In this document: positions 42,753 through 55,010 of the stretch, piece after piece
Numbering within the stretch: the first letter of the stretch is position 1
Layout of the letters: each line of letters starts with the position of its first letter
Assembly (NCBI RefSeq): GCF_000004825.1
Contig: NW_008805078.1
Location: forward strand, 62,001 to 126,000
DNA length: 64,000 nt
Origin: Heterostelium album PN500
Taxonomy: Eukaryota; Evosea; Eumycetozoa; Acytosteliales; Acytosteliaceae
Reading direction: 5' to 3'
Translations under genes and position numbers: made by a program
Notes under the pieces: model-generated
Database searches by the model: none
The model's input: only the letters and a program-made list of their open reading frames with translations
What the model was told of the DNA's origin: nothing

Positions 42753-45700
42753 TTAACTTTGCCAATGGCTTTTTCTAACTTTTTGTGAGAATGAATTTTC
42801 GAGTTGAAGCATTTCGTCGTCTTCTTGCTCGAGTTGCGATTTCGAGAGTTCTGATTCGTTGTCGCCACCGGTTTCCATTGAGGCGGCAGTCGGGTCATCC
42901 AGTGCGCCAGCTGTGATATGTCCACCGGATTTAATGAAATGAGATTTCGCTTCGTTGTAATCCTTGAGATAACGTAGGTATTTTCGGTGGAGAGCGTCAA
43001 ACTCTTTCTTCTTCTCGACCAGTTGATTGGTGAGTGACTCGAGCGTTGATTGCGACGCGCTGTTCATCAGGTTGGCCGAGACTGTCATCTGGTTGCATGC
43101 ATCCTCAGCATTCTTGAGCGCGCGTAGTGCACGTTTCTTGCATTTCTGATACTCCATCTCGACAACATACTTGTCCTCTTGGTAACCGAGCATCGTTGGA
43201 CCGGTCCATTCCTCCTCGAGCGTGATACCGGTATACGAGAAATCCTGTTTGTGATTGCTGTCCAGCTGTTTGATGATATTGAGTGCATCGGATTGCGAAC
43301 CGGGCAACAGCTTCGATTCACCTTTCGAGAATGTTACGATCCAATTTTGATTGGCGTCCATGACAAACTCTGGTCCAAACGTGGTGGCGATGAACTGAGT
43401 GAACTTGGCATGCTTACGAATGATCTTTGAGATGGCGACACGATAGGTGTGATCGAGTGCTGCATCGATTTCATCGAGCAAATAGAAAGGCGCAGGATCA
43501 GTACGTTGCAATGCGAAAATCAGGGTGAGTGCAACCAGTGTCTTTTGACCACCGGACAGCTGCTTCATGGTGTGTGTTTGATGTCCTTCACCAAAGGAAA
43601 CTCTAATACCGATTCCAGTGTATTCCATATCGTCTGGCTTGTGCAGCACACCGTTTTGATCCCACTCGTTCGGTTCTTCACCTTCGTCGTCATTGTCAAA
43701 CTTTCGTTTGATGATCAAGTTGGCGTGTCCACCCGGAATCATCTCTCGGAAGATATCAGAGAAATGCTTACCGACACCCGAGAAAGTACGGGCGATAGCT
43801 TCATCCTTTTTAGCATCCATCGTCAAAATGAGATTGGTAATGGCTTTAACAGATTCATCGAGTTCCGCTTTTCTCGATTGCAAGCCGTTACGCACTTCCA
43901 GCGCACTCTTGTATTGTTCATCGGCCTTCAAGTTTCGCGCGGTGTACTGCTTGATCTCTGCATTCACCTGTCTCAACTGTTCATTCGCTTGTTTCTTTGT
44001 CATTCCTTCGAGACTCTCGAAATTCAAAGATTGTGCTGTCGCCTGTGCTTTACTCTTGGTGCTAGAGGTGGTGTGATCCTTCAGATCGATGACGATTCTC
44101 TCGAGTTTCTTGGCGGTTTCACGCAGCTTTGTCTCGGTGGCAGTGACCAACTCTTTCTTCTTGGCAATGTCGGTCTTCAATTGCTGATATCGCTCTTGAT
44201 TCGGTGTTTTCTTTTCATCTTTAAACTTCTTGATTGTCTCTGCAAGCTTGCCGACCTCATTGTCTTCTGTCTCGTAGGCAGTCTGCGCTTCCTCCAAAGC
44301 CGAGTCGGGACTGCTCTCGTCAAACTGACGCAGATGACGAATCTCCTCTTCGATATCCTTCATTCGCTTTTGATGATTGTTCTTCAATTGATCTTCCATA
44401 CGATGACGGGTCATCTGAAGTTCCGATGCTTTTTGTGTCAGACTAACCTTGTCCTCCTTCAACTTCATCGTTTGCTCTGTCAGTTTGGCAAGTTCCTCTT
44501 TCTCCTCCTCCGTTAGCGTCGTTGCAAAAGGCGAGTCGATCTGTTCCTCGTGTCCTTTAAGCTGTCGCTCCAAATTGGAATACTCGACTTGGATCGTCTT
44601 GAGAATAGTTTCCTTCTCGCGAATGGCATCGCTAAAGTTGGAGCTGGATCCGCCCGACTGCTGCTCCGTTTGGAGCAGTTCGACTTGCGCAGAGACAGTA
44701 TCACGCTCTGCTATCTTTTGCGAGATAGTCTTGTTTACTTCGGCAATATGTTTCTGTTGCTCTGCGATTGTCTTTTCATTGTCGACGATATCTTGGTTGG
44801 CGCGCTCCAGTTTCTCTCGCCACTGGAGATAATCGAGGTAGGCGAGGTAACGCGAACGCGTCGTGTTGTGATAACCACCCATAATCGCACCCTTAGCATA
44901 GAACAAATCTCCATCGGGAGTAACACAGTCGACGTTCTCCTTTCGCAGCTCTTCGGCACTCTCGTTGTTCACGCAGAACATCGTCTTGCCAAAGATGATC
45001 TTCACTGCGGTCTCAAACATCGGATCAAACTCGAGGATGTCGATCAACGGCTGATACTCGTCGGTTGCTTTCGGCAGTGGTTTAGCACTCTTCTTCAGAT
45101 TGAGACGATTCAACGGCATAAAAGTGATACGTCCGACACTATCGGTGTTGATCATCTCCAGCAGCTTGGCGGCAGTGTCGTCAGTGTCGACGACGACGTG
45201 GAACAGATTGTTGGCACCGATCGTATCGATTGCCTTATAGGTATTCTCATCGCGCAACGCGATCAGCTCAATGAGCGGACCGTACACACCAGTGATTTTG
45301 CCGTCGGCACGTAGCTGGTTTATCTTGGCGATACCCTCGTAGAGACCACGCGGCACGATCGACTGCAAGTGTCGCTCCGCCCGATTCATCTGATCTCTGA
45401 CATTCGCCAGATTGGCGCGATGCATCTGTTCATTCTGCAGGTAGATTCTCAGTTGTTTCTCGAGTGCTTCACGCTCTCCCTTTACCGTGTTGATCTCCGC
45501 CTGAATCTCTTGCATCCTTGCTCGCTCCTCCACCTCTTGATTACGCATCTCCACCTTTGACTGTTCACGCTTCTCAAACAGCTGTTTCGATCTCTCCAGA
45601 TCGCCATTGATCTGACCAATCTGATTTCCAAGCAACTTTATCGATTCACCAATATTCTTACATTCATTCTTCAAGTAACCATCTCTTTCCGCCTTTGATT

Positions 45701-47090
45701 TGAATTTCAACATTCCTTGTTTCACATACAATTGATTCAATCTAATTTCATTGCTTGAGATTCTACAAGATATTAAGAAAATTGTCAATACAGTTAGCTA
45801 TTAACTCATCATCAGCTATCTATCAATATCAACAGTTACTTACTGTTCATCTAATGTTTTCAGTTCTTCATCGATTGATTCAATGAGTGGTAGGGTATCA
45901 GAGATTTTCGAGGTGGTTGAGGTTATTGACTTTTCGAGCTTGTCGCGTTCCGCGCGGAGTTTGTCGTATCGCGACTTTTGTTTCTTGGTTAGATCTTTCA
46001 AGTGTTTGAGATTGACTTCTACTTTGGCGCGACGCTCCAAGTGCTCCTCGAACAACTTCTCCAGTGATTCGAGCTCGAGACGGTCGCGCTTCGTCTCCAG
46101 GCCGCGCTCGGCCAGCAGCGTCGACTCCTTTCTCAGCTCCTCGTGCAACCGCGTCAGTTCCTTGGCGGCACGATCCGCCTCGATCAACATTGCCTCTTTG
46201 TCACGCTCGTGACCGCGAATCAAGTCGGCGGTGAGCGACTGGTCGATTTGCGCGATGTACGCTTCCAACAGCTTCTTGTCGGCGCGCAGCTGCTGGAACA
46301 ACAGTAGTTCCTCGCGCTCCTTCTGCAGCTGCGCAATCTTATCGTCCATATAGGTGAAGTACTCGTCGATCTGCACGATCTTCTGTTGTGTGTCCAACAT
46401 CATCTTGACCGACTCGGACTTGCGCTCCTCGTAGACACGCGCACCTGCCACCTCCTTCAGCAGCTCTAGACGCGCCTGATTGTTCATCAACGCCAAATCG
46501 GTGATCTGACCCTGCTGCACAATGAAATAGGGATTGGAAGCCGACAGACCGGCCGCTTCCATCAAACTCTTCACATCGGATTTCGGTATCTTTTGTTTGT
46601 CCAACGAGTATTCATCTTTCGTTGCACTGAACGATCTTCTTAATGTAAATGATTTCTTTGGTATCTATATATATATATATGTTTTGTTTTGTTAATATCA
46701 TGTTCATTGTCTAAAAACAATATCGATAACAATAATCAATTCAATAGTTACAGGAAATCTATTATCGGTATTATCAAATTCAATTTCTATATATCCACTT
46801 TGTACTGTTTTCGAACCGTATGTAAACAACAATTTGGTACGTTCTTCCTTTTGACCACCACCTAAATCACCCAACATAAATCTAATCGCACTGAATAGAT
46901 TACTTTTACCTGCACCATTTCTACCAGCTAAGTTATAGTTATAGTTTCATATTAGTATTTATAAAATAGATATATATATTTATTATTACATACTAATTAC
47001 ATTGAAACCTGGTGAGAATGTATTCGATGCCAAATCTAAATGTTGATATGATTTGAAACCTTCTATCTTTATCAATTTAATAAATACCAT
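42753..47090 (-). CDS. smc3: Cohesin subunit SMC3
   Basis: Exons 47090-46994, 46927-46752, 46664-45844 and 45762-42753 give 1367 residues. SMC3 is a long coiled-coil ATPase that with SMC1 and kleisin forms the cohesin ring. Seen: the start MVFIKLIKIEGFKSYQ, Walker A GRNGAGKSN (34-42), QQGQITDLALM with VAGARVYEERK, and long coiled coils. The hinge lies around residues 520-690 (TGVYGPLIELIALRDENTY). The ABC signature LSGGQKT is near 1100, with Walker B FYLLDEIDAALD. The head ends at TQFIATTFGPEF, but the protein continues about 210 residues, longer than animal SMC3 (1217). The acetyl-acceptor pair equivalent to human K105/K106 reads T106-K107. Near 42790 another frame takes over and would add an Asp-rich, Asn-rich tail ending at 42617; this may be an A-run indel. 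Confidence 0.93.
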
Positions 47091-47481
47091 TGTATAATTG
47101 TTTTTTTTCAATTAAATAAATATTAATTAAATAAATAAAAATATATATATATTCTATTATTTTTGTTGTTGTTGTTTGTTAAAATCTATTAAACATTATA
47201 ATAATATATTAATTAGATCTATACTAATCTCTATTAATAAAAATAATAAAATGAATGATCAATGATAATTATCTTTCCAAGAAAAGCGCGCCAAAACTTT
47301 TTTTTTTTTTTGAAAGAGTTTTAATTTCAATGAGGGGAAAATAGTTTATCATATAACTTAACTTAGTTATTGGAAATAAAATACAAACATATTATTATTG
47401 CATTAGTATTATTATTAGCATTGTAAATAGATAGATAAATATCTAAATAGATATTATAGTTATTATTATTTTTATTATTAA
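47091..47481. promoter_or_regulatory. Shared divergent promoter of SMC3 and PDS5
   Basis: 391 bp separate the two start codons. It is AT-rich except for an E2F-type site at 47286-47296, almost midway. Both products act in the cohesin complex, so co-regulation is plausible. Confidence 0.65.
47286..47296 (-). promoter_or_regulatory. E2F-type site TTTTGGCGCGC
   Basis: On the minus strand the bases read TTTTGGCGCGC, matching the E2F/DP consensus TTTSSCGC. It is the only GC-rich island in the SMC3-PDS5 spacer, about 195 bp from each start. Dictyostelids encode E2F/DP and Rb homologues. Binding is inferred. Confidence 0.6.
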
Positions 47482-50400
47482 ATGGGACCAAAAAGAGGTA
47501 AACAAGTAAAGAATAATAGTAGAAAGAAAAAGGCAGAAGAGGAGAGTGAAAATGAATCCGATGTAAATGAAGAAGAGGTTGTACAACCTGAGGATGAAGA
47601 GATGAAAGAGGATGTTGATGATAAGAAGAACAAAAAGAATACTCCAAATAAGAAACAAAAGACATCTGCGACAAGTTCTGTTGTTCCAACTTCACCTTCT
47701 ACTGGTAGGCCAAAGAGAGCTGCCGCTGTAGCCGCTGCCACTAAGAAGGCAAAGTTACAACCAGATACAGAGCCATCCGATGATGAATCTGACAATGAAC
47801 AAACACCATCAGAATCAGAAGAGGTAGCTAGCAGCAGTGAAGATGAAGAAACAAACAACAGCAAGAGAAAGAAGACAACAACAAAGAAACCAACTTCACC
47901 GGCCAAGAAGAAGCCAGCTGCCAATAAGAAGAAACAACCAACTTCACCGGCCAAGAAGAAACCTGCTGCTGCTGCTAAATCAAAGAAAGTAGAGCCGGAA
48001 GAAGAACAAGAAGAGGAAGAAGAAGAAGAAGAACAACCAAAGAAGAATGTAAAAGGAAAAGGAACAAAACAACAGCCACAACCACCAAAACCCAAACCAC
48101 AAGCAACAAAGAAGAGAAAAGCAAATGTTAGAACAACAGAATCAGATGAGGATGAAGAAATAAATTATGATGAAGAAGAAGAGGAGGAACAAGAAGAAAT
48201 AGAGATGGAATTTAAAAAACCTACGACACCAACCAAGAAGAAACCAGCAGCAGCAGCAGCAGCAAAAGCATCGTCATCACAAAGTCAGTCATCTCGAAAG
48301 AAATCCGGAACTCAAAGTCAATCCAGTCAAACTCCCAAATCGAAATTAATATCTTTCGAGCCAAGCAAACTAAAGAAAGCATTCAACCTCAAGAAATTGA
48401 ATGTCGATCGTCTCAACGACGAAGAATATCTCAAACCTGAACAACCAGTTGATAAACTAATTAAAAGATTAACCGTAAGTTGTTGTTTACGAAACATTTA
48501 CTCAGAAATAACTAACTATCTATCCTGGGAATATATTATTTTTAGAAACTGGAAGATTATTTATCAAATGTATCACAGACTGAATTTGAAGGATATAATG
48601 ACTCCGTGTTGAAGATGTTGTTGGCCGATGGATTGTTAAAGTCAAAGAACGATGAGATAAAACTGTTGGTTGGCTGTTGTCTGGTGGAGTTGTTCCGTCT
48701 GAGTTGGCCAAACGTACCGATTGAAGACGAGGAGCCGTTGATGTCGATCTTTGAGTTGTTTGTCTATCACTTGTTTGGACTGGACGAATTGCTAAAGAAC
48801 CATGAATCGCTATTCCCTCAGTACTACCATCTCATTGAGCGGTTGGCATCGCTCAAGGTGTTCTCGGTGTTGGTCAAGCTCGACAGTCAAGGACTGCACG
48901 ACTTCCTGCGCTCGACGATCCACCTGATCGATGATTCACTACCGCCTTCGCTGCTCCCGCATCTCAAAGCAATCGTGAGTGCAGTCCTGCAGAATCTCGA
49001 GGACTACAACGTCAAGGTGATGGACGCGCTGGCCGAAGCGATGTTGGAGTCGGAGCGCGGTGTTATGACAACGCGTGGCGAAGTGACGCGCGCCATTCTC
49101 ACGGAGAACAAACAGTTCTTGGAGGAACTCTTCAAGGCGTATGTTAGGGAGATGGTCGGTGGTAGCAGTGAATCCGAGTTGAAATCGCGAAAGAATGAGA
49201 TTATCTTGCATCTCCACAAGTATCATAGAACGTTCCTCGAGGAGAACGGTATCTTTGACTTGGCCATAGATCTGCTGAATCCCGACGCCAAGATTCGTAA
49301 GCAATGCGTGGTGATAGTGTCGCATTTGTTCTCGAGTGAACCGCATCTCGATGAAGTGTACTCGGATCTGTTTGTCAGATTCCTCAAGCGTTTCCTAGAC
49401 ACTGAGAAACGTATCCGTATGATCATGTTGGAGTTTGCCAATATATATCCGGTCGACTCGACCTACAGTGACATTGTGCTCGACTATTTGATATTCCGTT
49501 TGAAGGACACGGAAGCCGATATTCGTGCTATGACAATCCAGCCGGTCTGCGAGTACATCATCAAGCGAACGAAGCTGTTGACGCCAAAGATGCTGAAGAA
49601 CTTTTACGATCGTGTGCGTGACAAGGACAGCAACGTTAGAAAGCGCGCAGTAGTAACACTCTCCAAGGTGTGGAAAGCGTTGCGTGAGAAGAACGGACCG
49701 ATCGAGGACTGGCCCGCTCATCTCACCGAGTGTTTCGACTGCATTCCAAACGTGTTGTTCTCGTGTCTGTCGTTGCACGACGACGATCGTTTCCGTCTGG
49801 AGGTGGCAGTTGATACCATCTTGCTCGAGTGCTACGAAGCGCCAAACGAACGTACCGAAAAGTTCATGGAGATCTACAGCTATCTCGATAATAAATCGAA
49901 GGAGTATCTCTTTTCCTACCTCGAGAGGAAGCGTGTCGTTCTCAAGGAGTTTCTCCAGCTGGTTGAGGTGTACGAGGAGAGTCCCGACGACAAGAAGCTC
50001 ATCGAGAAACACATTGGCTACGTCGATAACTTTATTCCGCGTTACTCCAATGAGAATACCAAGACTCTGTTGAAACAACTACTACAGCCATCCAACAAGA
50101 AGACACTGGCGCTTCTCAAGGACATCAGTGACCACAACACATCGCCACAGGAGCAATACAAGATAAAGGTAGCCATTCTCGAGAAGGCATCGAAATCCGA
50201 AGGAGTATTCTCTGAATTCATCAAATACTTTGCTTTCCTACTCAACTATACATTCATTTCAAAGTACACTTTAGAGTTCATCTTGGAGTCTGTAGTCAAC
50301 GATCTACCAGATCCAGGAAGTTCAACATTCGACGAGAAACGATATCTTAAAGAAAAGAAAAAGACATCCGACGATTTAAATAATTCTATTGAAATATTAT

Positions 50401-52329
50401 TGGTAAGTAAATTTATTACTTTGATATTATTCATTCATAACTTCTTGATATTAATTTTATATATTTCTTCAGAGAGTATCAAAGATTTCACCTATTCTTT
50501 TTGAAAGTAATGCAGACAAGTTGATCAATTTACTGTTCCACTCAAAGACAATCTCCGATAATTTCGTTGAAATCATTAATAATGTTGTTGATTACTTACC
50601 GAAACTATCAAAGTCACCATTAAAGTATGTAGTATTCATCAAAGTTTGACAAAAGAATTATGTATATTAATAACAACTATTTTTTTTTAGGAAACTTCAA
50701 ACAGCTTTAACTCATCTTTGTCAAATTGGTGAACCAAAGATTGTAAAGAAATCATTTAGAATTTTGGTAAAGTTGACTTTGAATAAGGAAGAGTTGAGTA
50801 AGATCATTTCGGATTTGGCAGAGCAGTTGGTTTCGACATTGGAGAAACCAAAGAATGTCATTGCAACTCTGACATGTCTTGGTCTCATTGCCAGAGATCA
50901 TCATACGTTGATCGATAGTGAGATGTACGAGTTGATCGAGATCTTTGTTTACAAGGGTGTGATGACTGGCAAATCAAAGGTGGAAGTGAATCTAAAGGAG
51001 CAATGGCGACACCTGGATGTACAGTATTCAAAGGAGGTGCTGCTCAAACTCTACGGAATCTACTACCTCGGTAACTACTTGCGTGGTCTACCATCGAAGC
51101 TGGTAACTCGAAAGACGTACGAGTTGGCAACGTATCTCTATGATTTCCTCTACTTGCCGGAGCGAACCGCCAACATGAAACCAATGGAAGCGTATCACAT
51201 CAAGCTGGCAGTGAACATCGAGGTGATGCGTATCACTCAGCAGTATCACTTTACCCTGTGTTTCCAACCGGTTCATTTCGTTGGATTCTGCAAGGTCGCT
51301 CTTGTAAAGACAGAGTTGCGACACACCGACACACTGCAACACCGATTCTTCCACAAACTCGACAAGTCGGTGCGACTCAACCGTATTCCGCTGCGTTTCA
51401 TGGCGGCGTTTGGACTGACCGCGCAACAGCCAAACAGTCTTGTCAACATGGTCAAGAAGCAGGTGTCTTCGATCATCAAGATGAAGCGTATGACGATCGC
51501 GCGTCTCAGTTCTACCACTAAACTCGAAGGTGAATGCTACCCTGAGGATTCGTTCTACTACTTTATCTATTTGATAGCGCATTTGGAGAGTGTCGACAAG
51601 CAGTATCCCGACTTTGAAGAGGCAACTGTTTACTTTAAGCACTACACCAATATGATGATCGAGGAGAAGGACAACTACTCGGTGTTGATGAACTATCTAA
51701 CGTATATTCGTCAGTCGATCGATGCACTCGACCCGTACTCAAAGAACATCAGAAGAATCGCCAATCACGGTATTCATATCCTGGTGGAGGAGTACAAAGA
51801 CAAGAAATGGAAGGTTCAAAAGTTCCAATCGCAAATGAATCTACCAAAGGAATTCTATATCTATCAGCCCGATGTCGATTTTAAGGAGTACGACAGAGAC
51901 ACCACCGACAAACTACCAGACTTTTTCGTTGTTACCACCGGAAAGGGTGCAGACCGTATCAATGAGAGTGCCTACTTTGAAAAGAACACTCCCAAGAAAG
52001 CACCACCTCAACCCGGTCATGACCAATCTGATTCTGAGATGACCGAAGAGAAAGCTAATCAAGAAGCAGAAGCAGAGGAAGCAGAAGCAGAGGAAAAGGA
52101 AGAGGAAGAGAAAGTTGTTAAAAAAGTAACCAAGAAGAAAGCGACACAAAGAGGAAAGAAAAAGGTTGTGGAGGAGGAAGATGACAATCAAGAATCGGAA
52201 AAAGATGATAATACAGTTCAAAATGAAAAAGAGAATGAGGACGACGAAGAACAAGATAAAGATGTTCAAATGAAAGATACTGCAGCTGTAGCTCAAGAAG
52301 AAGAAGAGAGAGAAGAAGAAGAATTATAA
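47482..52329 (+). CDS. pds5: Cohesin regulator PDS5, HEAT-repeat protein
   Basis: Exons 47482-48474, 48546-50402, 50473-50624 and 50691-52329 give 1546 residues. PDS5 binds the cohesin kleisin and controls loading, release and SMC3 acetylation. The first 290 residues are a Lys/Glu/Ser/Pro/Ala low-complexity extension with PTSPAKKKPAA repeats. The HEAT body then begins (FEPSKLKKAFNLKKLNVDRL). It includes LLVGCCLVELFRLSWPNVPI, LFVRFLKRFLDTEKRIRM and YDRVRDKDSNVRKRAVVTLSKVW, the typical PDS5 block. After IKMKRMTIARLSS and a Tyr-rich segment, the tail is acidic with KKVTKKKATQRGKKK. The long charged extension at the N-terminus is unlike yeast and animal PDS5, whose basic tails are C-terminal. Confidence 0.93.
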
Positions 52330-52735
52330 ATAAAGAATAAACCTCTTAATTTAAATATTTATTAGATATTAAAAATCTTATTCAAATATTCTTTTTTTCT
52401 TGACAATTCTTGGTAAAAAAAAACTTTGTAATCAAGATTTCAACCGGATATCATTTTTGCTAAGGAGAGAATTTGCCTCATTACACCCAAACTGTGCATT
52501 TTTGATTTTGATCAGAACCAAATTTTTTTAATTTTAATTTTTTTACTTTACAACCCTCAAAATGTAAAAACAATAGCTTTTCTTCTTTCATTTATCTATG
52601 TCACTAATCTCTATAGTTCCTTTCAGGTCAAAACATTCATAAACAACCCACATATGTTATAACATATAACCTATTATTATCAATGTTTTTTATTTAATAA
52701 AAATCATTTTATTTTTCTGGGAACTTTTTTCATAG
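52330..52735. other. Intergenic region before the oxygenase array
   Basis: 406 bp with T-runs and a 16-bp palindrome (ATATGTTATAACATAT, 52652-52667). An upstream first exon for the next gene would be expected here, because other copies begin with an ATG-bearing acidic exon. The ATGs present are followed by early stops or wrong phase. Confidence 0.5.
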
Positions 52736-54775
52736 AAAAGAGCGATCAACAATTTTGCATCTAGTGAAGAAGAAGATGATGATTATGGTTATGATGATTA
52801 TGACGATTTTGATTTCGACGAACAATCGAGTGATGACGAAATAGACAAAAGAGAACCAAAGTACACAAATGAAAGGTTGGAGCAAGACAAAGAGAAACTA
52901 TTCGAAGTTTTAACAGACACTTTGAAAAGTTTTAAAAAGATTGGTACTTTTCATTGTAAAGGAGAAGAAGAGGTAACTATTTATCGATCACATTATATGT
53001 GTAATTTCATTTTATCCCTCCCCCAAAAAATGAAAAAATTTTGGAAAAAAAAAACCTATAAAATGAAATTACACATATCTATTATTATTATTTATAAATA
53101 AATCTATAATTTATTAACTTTTAGCTACATTATATTTTAAATTGAAAATATAATATAATAGGTTGCACTACCGAGAATTGAAATAAATGATGTTGGTGTT
53201 TTAGCATTCCCAGTGCAAGTAAGTCAAGTGAAACATATCATTGATAAATGTATTAAAGCTCCATTTGGAAAAGGTATGTTGAATATCATATAAATATATA
53301 TAAATATATTTCGAAATCAATCTATTAATTAATAATAATTTCATTCAGGAACTGAAACTATTACCGATACAAAGATCAAAAATGTTTGGCACCTATCACC
53401 TGATTCTTTTAAGCTAATTGGTGGTGATCAATGGAATCAATTCTTTAAGAAAACACTCAAGAGGGTTGGTGAGAAGCTGGGACTTGAAGAGACAAAGATC
53501 GAAGCAGAATTGCACAAGATGTTGATCTATGACAAAGGTTCATTTTATAAGCCACATAAAGACAGTGAGATAGATGAGAGAATATTTGGAACATTGGTCA
53601 TATCATTACCATCTGCTCATTCTGGTGGTTATCTCATTCTTCAACATGCTGGAAAGAGGGTCACACTCTCGCTGGAAAATCACAGTTTGTCAACCATTAA
53701 ATATGCTGCATTCTATTCAGATATCAAACATGAGGTCCGAAAAGTCTTTGATGGATATCGTGTTTGTTTGGTTTACAATCTTTGTCGATCTGGTAAACTC
53801 AATAACGATGACTTGATCACAAAGAAACTAATAGTCAGACAGGAAGAAACACCAAGTGTCAAACAAGAAGGCAATGCACTGAAGAAACAAAAGATGAACG
53901 ATGTCAAGAAAGAAGAACAAGAAGAGTATAGTAGCAGCAGTGAAGAAGAAGTTTTCATTATACCTGTAGATTCAGTAGCAATCAAGATTATGGCAAAGAT
54001 TCGTAAATATTTATCGATGGCTTTTCGAAATCATAATCGTTTGGTTTACATCTTTGAAGACGAATACACTGAGGATGAGTATTCCGTACAATGTCTCATA
54101 GGAAAAGATAGAAAGCTGGCAAAAGCTCTACTCGAAGCTGCAAGTGGTACTGGTTATACATGTCTCTTTGGTAGCCTGGAAATGAAAGAGGAAGGATATC
54201 TAGAAAGTGGTTATCAATATTACGGTGAAACATACCTAAGAGAAGGAGGAGATTTCGATATCGAAGAGTCCAATGTATTTTTTACGTTTAAGAAGTTGAT
54301 CGATGCTAGCACATATGATAGTTACGATGGATTGGATTTCCAAGTGGATGAATCTAACATATTCCCTTCATTCGAAAAACATCGGATCAGATGGGATTAT
54401 CCAACCGTAGCTCACGATGGAGAAAAAGAATGTTCTGCCTTTGTGAGATTTTATCGTCACAGTGCAATCGTTTTGGTAAAGGACCTTGAAACGAATTTGT
54501 TCGATATGACAAATGGTGAACAAGCAAAGAAATATGTTCGAATAAAAGACACACTTGAATCTGGATGAAAAGAGAAGATGTTTCAAATAAATGGTTAAAT
54601 CTTTAAGTGAGCATATCCCTCTTTTGTCAAGAGTGAAACCATATCCACTCTTTGATCAATCATTTCTACAGTCTCTATTCACAAGGAAATTGAATTGAAC
54701 ATTCAGATTCAATCATGACAATCTGTAACACCATTGGTAATGATACTCATTTTTGTGACAAACTTTCAGATAAAA
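52736..54775 (+). pseudogene. 2OG-Fe(II) oxygenase paralogue A, decayed
   Basis: Exons 52736-52972, 53162-53273 and 53349-54568 align with intact copy C. The 5' exon has an acceptor-like TAG just before AAAAGAGCG but no start codon. The oxygenase core looks intact (FYKPHKDSE with the H-x-D pair, then SDIKHEV and GYRVCLVYNLCRSGKL). After AIVLVKDLE the frame is shifted and stops at 54568. In the original frame TAA codons occur at the equivalents of FEQKTHLNL and RRSFN. Recognisable but broken remnants of the C-terminal region (LYSQGNGIEHADS equivalent) continue to about 54775. A truncated oxygenase could still be made only if a missing start exon exists. Confidence 0.75.
52995..53078. repeat. 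Foldback with perfect 21-bp arms inside an intron of paralogue A
   Basis: Bases 52995-53015 and 53058-53078 are perfect inverted copies (ATATGTGTAATTTCATTTTAT and its complement would be 21 bases; the core is TGTAATTTCATTTT) around a 42-base loop. The host intron is 189 bp, against about 95 in copies C and D. It looks like a small insertion. Confidence 0.8.
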
Positions 54776-55010
54776 AAACTGATATTTCTATTTTATCTAC
54801 AAAAATAGACACTATAGTCAGATGAATATGATTAAATGTTTTAATAACAAAAAAAAAAAGATTAATATATTCATTAACAAAAATTAAATAAAAATATGTG
54901 TTTACTTGGAATTCCCAATTTTTATTTTATAATTTTTTTTTAATTTTTTTCTTTGTGCGAGCCAAAGTTATGTATCTTACATAAGATCTTATTTTTTTTT
55001 TTTCTTTTTA

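Noticed and set aside
43449-45314. Long plus-strand frames opposite SMC3
   Set aside because: Shadows of a GC-rich coding exon; the minus strand has clear SMC motifs and the antisense proteins are Leu/Phe/Ser-rich nonsense.
47478-48095. Minus-strand Ser/Phe-rich frame opposite the PDS5 N-terminus
   Set aside because: Mirror of the Lys/Glu repeats of PDS5; no independent evidence.
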